Of a DNA stretch of 7,671 nucleotides, positions 4,311 through 7,671 are shown piece after piece. This DNA comes from an uncultured Porphyromonadaceae bacterium (GTDB lineage Bacteria; Bacteroidota; Bacteroidia; Bacteroidales; Muribaculaceae). The stretch lies in the NCBI GenBank assembly GCA_902494595.1, contig CABUTY010000050.1:1-7671 (forward strand), in the 5' to 3' direction. The translations under genes were made by a program, and so were the position numbers. The notes under the pieces were generated by a model. That model ran no database searches and was not told the DNA's origin. It saw only the letters and a list, made by a program, of their open reading frames with translations. Each line of letters starts with the position of its first letter. Within the stretch, counting starts at the first letter, position 1.

Positions 4311-7300
4311 ATGAGACACCTTACATTATTCATGTTTAAGGTGACAGCTATCCTGCTGTTCACCTTGGGACTGCCTTTGCGGAGTGCGGCCGACATTACC
4401 ATCTATTACGACAACTCCGCAACCAAGTGGAAAAAAGTCAAAATACATTACTGGGATACTCCCTCCACCACATGGAGCGGCGTTGACATGACCCAAATCA
4501 ACAACGGCACAATCTGGAAATATACTTTCACCCAGGATGTGAGCAAACTCAAAGGATTCCTTTTCAACAACGGCACAGGCAGCGGCGATGCCAACCAGAC
4601 CGACGACTACAAACAGGTGCCCGTTGACAAGCATCTCTACAAGGGAGCCGGCGGCAATAAAGGAGCTGTCACCGACTGTGGCGTGTATCAGGGAGATGAC
4701 CCCAATCCGAATCCGAATCCAAATCCTGACCCCGAGCCAGAGCCGGACCCCGAGCCGGACACGGACGCATGCTATTGGCTTGACCCGGCAATGCCCTCTC
4801 AGAATGACCATGCCGTGCTCCATTTCAACGCCACTAAAGATGGCGGCGCCCTCAAAGACAAAGGCGAGGTATGGGTCTACATTGGCCTCATCACCTCGGA
4901 ATCAAACGGCGACTCTGACTGGAAACATATTCAGGCTACGTCAGGAGATCAACAGTGGACCTCCCTTTACGACAAATGCCAGATGACCAAGGACGCGTCC
5001 AACCCCAATCTGTACACCCTCGATTTCACTCCCTCCATCGCCGAATGGTTCGGAATGTCGTCGGATGAGAAGGCCTCCAAGATTGCCGTCATATTCCGTA
5101 CAAAAGACGGTAGTACCAAACAGCATGACAAGGACCAGCTCATCACCCTAAAATCGGCTCCGATAGACCCGTCGACAAGCCCGCTCGGCAAATTCCAGAG
5201 CTTCTCCTACGACAACACCTCCGTGACCGTTCAGGCGGAAAAAGGTAAACTTATCATCACTCCCTATGCTCCGGAAGTGGTGCGCATTCTCACCCTTAAG
5301 AACAATGCCTCCAAAACGGAGCCCCGCAAGTCGATAGCCGTCAAGTCGTCGCCTGACGCCACTTACTCCACCGACGAGAACGACGAACGTCTCGACATCA
5401 ACATCAGCGGTGGCATCACTGTGCGCGTGGCCAAGAACTCATCTCTTGTAAGCTACCTCGACGCCAACGGCGAGCTGATTCTTGCCGAAAACAGGGGTAT
5501 GGAGAATTCCGACGGCATCCATAGCGCCAGTTTCCTCGGCGCCGACGACGCCGGCTTCTACGGCGGCGGATACAACGGTACTTATGGAAACATCAACAAC
5601 ATGACCATAACCATGTGCAACACACAGACCGGCAACTGGTATGCCGGCAATCAGCCTCCCCACAACATCAATGTGCCTCTGTGCGTGTCGAGCAACGGGT
5701 ATGGCCTCTTCTTCGACGACGTATACAACAATTCCACACTCAAGCCGTCGGCCGGCGGTACTACCTACCGCAGCAACAGCACTTCGCCGATAGCTTACTA
5801 TTTCATGGGCGGCGGCTCCATGGAGAAAGTGATGGAAAACTATACATGGCTCACAGGCCGTCAGGACATGCCTCCGTACTGGGCTCTGGGGTACATCACC
5901 TCACGCTTTGGATACCGGAGCTCCTCAGAAGCCCGCAACATGGTCAACGGCATCAAAGGTATCGACATACCTCTCGACGGTATCGTGTTCGACCTCTTCT
6001 GGCAGGGAAACTCCCCCGCCGGTATGGGAAACCTTGACTGGGACAAATCAACCTTCTCCGATGCCGAAAAGATGATGAAGGAATTCAAGGAGCAAGGGAT
6101 AGCCACCATCTGCATCACCGAACCCTTCTTCACGTCAAATTCCAGAAATTACAAGACACTTCAGGAAAAGGGCTATTTTGCCGATGACAATGTCAGCAAT
6201 ATGAGCTGGCTCGAATCAGATAAAGTGGGTCTTATCGATGCCACGAATCCCGACGCCATGAAATGGATGAACACCTTCTACACGGACCGCACGAAAGAGG
6301 GCGTCACAGGCTGGTGGCTCGACCTCGGCGAACCCGAGCAGCATGACGGCGACTCTCAACATAAAGGGGGTACTTATGACGAAATCCACAACGAGTTCGG
6401 CAACATGTGGGCGGAGGCAACATACAACAATCTGAAGGAGAACTTCCGTTACCAGCGTCATTTCCTGATGCCGCGAGCCGCCACCGCAGGCATACAGCGT
6501 TACAGTGCCTTCCCCTGGACCGGCGACATCCAGCGCTCATGGAAAGGCCTTGAAGCCCAGGTGCCTGCTCTTGTCAACGCCGCTATGTCCGGTATAGGAT
6601 ACCTCGCCAGCGATATAGGCGGGTTCAGCACCAACGGCGGATACCGCAACGACAACCTTTATCTCCGCTGGATTGAGCTGGGCGTCTTCTACCCCGTGAT
6701 GCGCACTCACTGCGACAACGGCAGTGTTGCCGAGCCTCACCTTTACCCCAATGTATGCGAAGATGTCCGCAAGTTCATCAACATGCGCTACTCCTATCTG
6801 CCATACACCTACACGCTCTCCTACTTCAACAGCCGTTACGGCACGCCTCTGGCACGGCCGGCTAATGCCAACGATGCATACAAGCCTCGTCTGGCCGATT
6901 CCAAAGATTCCTATCTGTGGGGCCGCGACATATATGTTGCGCCTGTAATGCAAGAGAATGCCGTCAGCCGCGACATCTCATTCCCCGACGGCGTATGGTA
7001 CGACCTCAACAATCCTGCCAAGAAATATGAGGGCGGCAGAGCCACTTCTGCACAGTCGTATTCCGCACCCCTCAACACTCTCCCGGCTTTCGCCCGCGGC
7101 GGTTCCTTCATAACCCGCTTCGGCCAGGATGCTTATACCAATACCGCTTCCATCGACCGCTCCAAATTGCGTATCGACTATTATTATCCCTCGGATGACG
7201 CCGCCAATCTCGACTGCTGGCATTATGAGGACGACCATGCCACCCCCGATCCCGTAGCCGACGGCAAATACCGTCTTACCCACATGCGTGCCTACAACAT

Positions 7301-7671
7301 CCTCGGCAGCCCCACCTTCTCTTTCACTCGCGAAGGTAACGGCTACGACGGGGAACCGGCTTCCCAGGAGATAAGGCTCACCTTCCATGGCGTCAGCAAT
7401 ATCAATGATATTGAAAAGATGTTCATGGTTGACCAGGTTCCTGCCGGCGAGACGGATAGAAGCGTCCGGAATGCCGAAGCTGACGGTCTTGTCGACGGCA
7501 ACACCACCGTGATAGGCCAATGCTTTTCGCAAGAGCAGCTTGAGAATGCGGCCCACGACTGCTATTACCTCGACACCGCCAACAAGCAGCTTCACGCCAA
7601 GCTCAACGTGGCGCCGTCGAAACATTTCGAACTGGGTCTGCAGCTTACCGGTATTCCCACAGGTCTGGAGT
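4311..7671 (+). CDS. Secreted GH31 alpha-glucosidase or alpha-transglucosylase with CBM26-like module (3' end missing)
   Basis: The frame is open for 1120 codons to the right edge, so the C-terminus is missing. Residues 1-27 are a signal peptide (cleavage near RSAA). Residues 28-130 form a CBM26-like starch-binding module (TIYYDNSATKW, WSGVDM, FNNGTGSGDANQTDDY). Residues 131-152 are a PNPNPNPD/PEPEPDPEP linker. Residues about 154-285 form a second beta-sandwich-like module (WVYIGLI, VIFRTKDG), of a kind I associate with Bacteroidota amylases but cannot name. The GH31 N-domain follows (FYGGGYNG, from 416), then the barrel from about 520: FDLFWQG (Asp561), GWWLDLGEPE with predicted nucleophile Asp671, FPWTGDIQRSW with predicted acid/base Asp739, SDIGGF (Asp768) and RTH (798-800). 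The 68-residue spacing of the two catalytic Asp residues fits the family. A beta-rich C-terminal region like DUF5110 follows. It should act on alpha-glucosides from starch outside the cytoplasm; DLGEPE is also, as I recall it, found in transglucosylases of the Cellvibrio Agd31B type, so transfer is an alternative. Other starts are ATG 4332 and TTG 4266. Family very sure, substrate not. Confidence 0.93.
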   Translation, partial: MRHLTLFMFKVTAILLFTLGLPLRSAADITIYYDNSATKWKKVKIHYWDTPSTTWSGVDMTQINNGTIWKYTFTQDVSKLKGFLFNNGTGSGDANQTDDYKQVPVDKHLYKGAGGNKGAVTDCGVYQGDDPNPNPNPNPDPEPEPDPEPDTDACYWLDPAMPSQNDHAVLHFNATKDGGALKDKGEVWVYIGLITSESNGDSDWKHIQATSGDQQWTSLYDKCQMTKDASNPNLYTLDFTPSIAEWFGMSSDEKASKIAVIFRTKDGSTKQHDKDQLITLKSAPIDPSTSPLGKFQSFSYDNTSVTVQAEKGKLIITPYAPEVVRILTLKNNASKTEPRKSIAVKSSPDATYSTDENDERLDINISGGITVRVAKNSSLVSYLDANGELILAENRGMENSDGIHSASFLGADDAGFYGGGYNGTYGNINNMTITMCNTQTGNWYAGNQPPHNINVPLCVSSNGYGLFFDDVYNNSTLKPSAGGTTYRSNSTSPIAYYFMGGGSMEKVMENYTWLTGRQDMPPYWALGYITSRFGYRSSSEARNMVNGIKGIDIPLDGIVFDLFWQGNSPAGMGNLDWDKSTFSDAEKMMKEFKEQGIATICITEPFFTSNSRNYKTLQEKGYFADDNVSNMSWLESDKVGLIDATNPDAMKWMNTFYTDRTKEGVTGWWLDLGEPEQHDGDSQHKGGTYDEIHNEFGNMWAEATYNNLKENFRYQRHFLMPRAATAGIQRYSAFPWTGDIQRSWKGLEAQVPALVNAAMSGIGYLASDIGGFSTNGGYRNDNLYLRWIELGVFYPVMRTHCDNGSVAEPHLYPNVCEDVRKFINMRYSYLPYTYTLSYFNSRYGTPLARPANANDAYKPRLADSKDSYLWGRDIYVAPVMQENAVSRDISFPDGVWYDLNNPAKKYEGGRATSAQSYSAPLNTLPAFARGGSFITRFGQDAYTNTASIDRSKLRIDYYYPSDDAANLDCWHYEDDHATPDPVADGKYRLTHMRAYNILGSPTFSFTREGNGYDGEPASQEIRLTFHGVSNINDIEKMFMVDQVPAGETDRSVRNAEADGLVDGNTTVIGQCFSQEQLENAAHDCYYLDTANKQLHAKLNVAPSKHFELGLQLTGIPTGLE
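4701..4766 (+). repeat. Low-complexity Pro-Asn/Pro-Asp/Pro-Glu linker repeat
   Basis: Twenty-two codons (residues 131-152 of the GH31 protein) alternate Pro with Asn, then with Asp or Glu: four PN units followed by PD/PE units ending in DTD. It joins the CBM26-like module to the next module and should be flexible and negatively charged. At DNA level it is a run of 6-bp units (CCNAAY, then CCNGAN), including GACCCCGAGCC twice, so its length may vary between strains. Confidence 0.9.

Noticed and set aside
4326..4823. Minus-strand open frame opposite the GH31 5' end with a repetitive Arg/Ile/Gly/Val stretch
   Set aside because: The repeats are simply the antisense of the PNPN/PEPD linker; the plus strand carries the signal peptide and CBM26-like module.
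6978..7625. 215-codon open frame on the minus strand
   Set aside because: It lies antisense to the conserved GH31 C-terminal region and arises from G+C-rich codon bias.
1..7671. CRISPR arrays, insertion sequences, tRNA genes, attachment sites
   Set aside because: No spaced repeats, terminal inverted repeats, transposase frames or tRNA-like sequences were seen.

Overview
The window looks like chromosomal DNA of a gut Bacteroidota, most likely of the Muribaculaceae/Prevotella kind. Four things point there. Three promoters match the Bacteroidota form TTTG-N19/20-TAnnTTTG exactly. One gene encodes a BspA-type leucine-rich-repeat protein ending in a DLQGRR...GLYI tail. A membrane-anchored TPR protein carries a C-terminal LuxR-like helix-turn-helix. 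A secreted GH31 enzyme carries a starch-binding module. The family assignment rests on protein style, not on a marker gene.

Layout, left to right. (1) 1-127, minus: the first 42 codons of a secreted protein starting with a CBM26-like starch-binding module, cut by the window edge, with its own promoter at 161-192. (2) 282-2357, minus: a complete 691-residue secreted BspA-like LRR protein, promoter at 2380-2410. (3) 2358-2588: a divergent intergenic region with six GGTMTA hexamers (M = A or C), three on each strand, and a pair of 12-bp direct repeats 21 bp apart. (4) 2589-4214, plus: a 541-residue regulator with an N-terminal membrane segment, a TPR-rich part probably in the periplasm, a second membrane helix, a basic coiled coil and a C-terminal HTH. 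Its layout resembles SusR-type regulators. (5) 4311 to the right edge, plus: a large secreted GH31 alpha-glucoside-active enzyme (CBM26-like module, Pro/Asn/Asp/Glu linker, second beta-sandwich-like module, GH31 catalytic part). Its C-terminus lies outside the window. Its promoter overlaps the stop codon of the regulator.

The simplest reading is a small alpha-glucan locus. The regulator would sense a sugar in the periplasm and control the adjacent GH31 gene and perhaps the divergent genes. The incomplete leftmost gene begins with nearly the same module as the GH31 enzyme (14 of 18 residues identical in the visible part) and shares leader sequence with it, so the two are probably paralogous and co-regulated. 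How the LRR protein fits is not visible. No RNA genes, insertion sequences, integrases or CRISPR arrays were seen, and no wholly new system. The parts most worth a second look are the GGTMTA cluster, the shared leader motif and the hairpin at the start of the GH31 gene.
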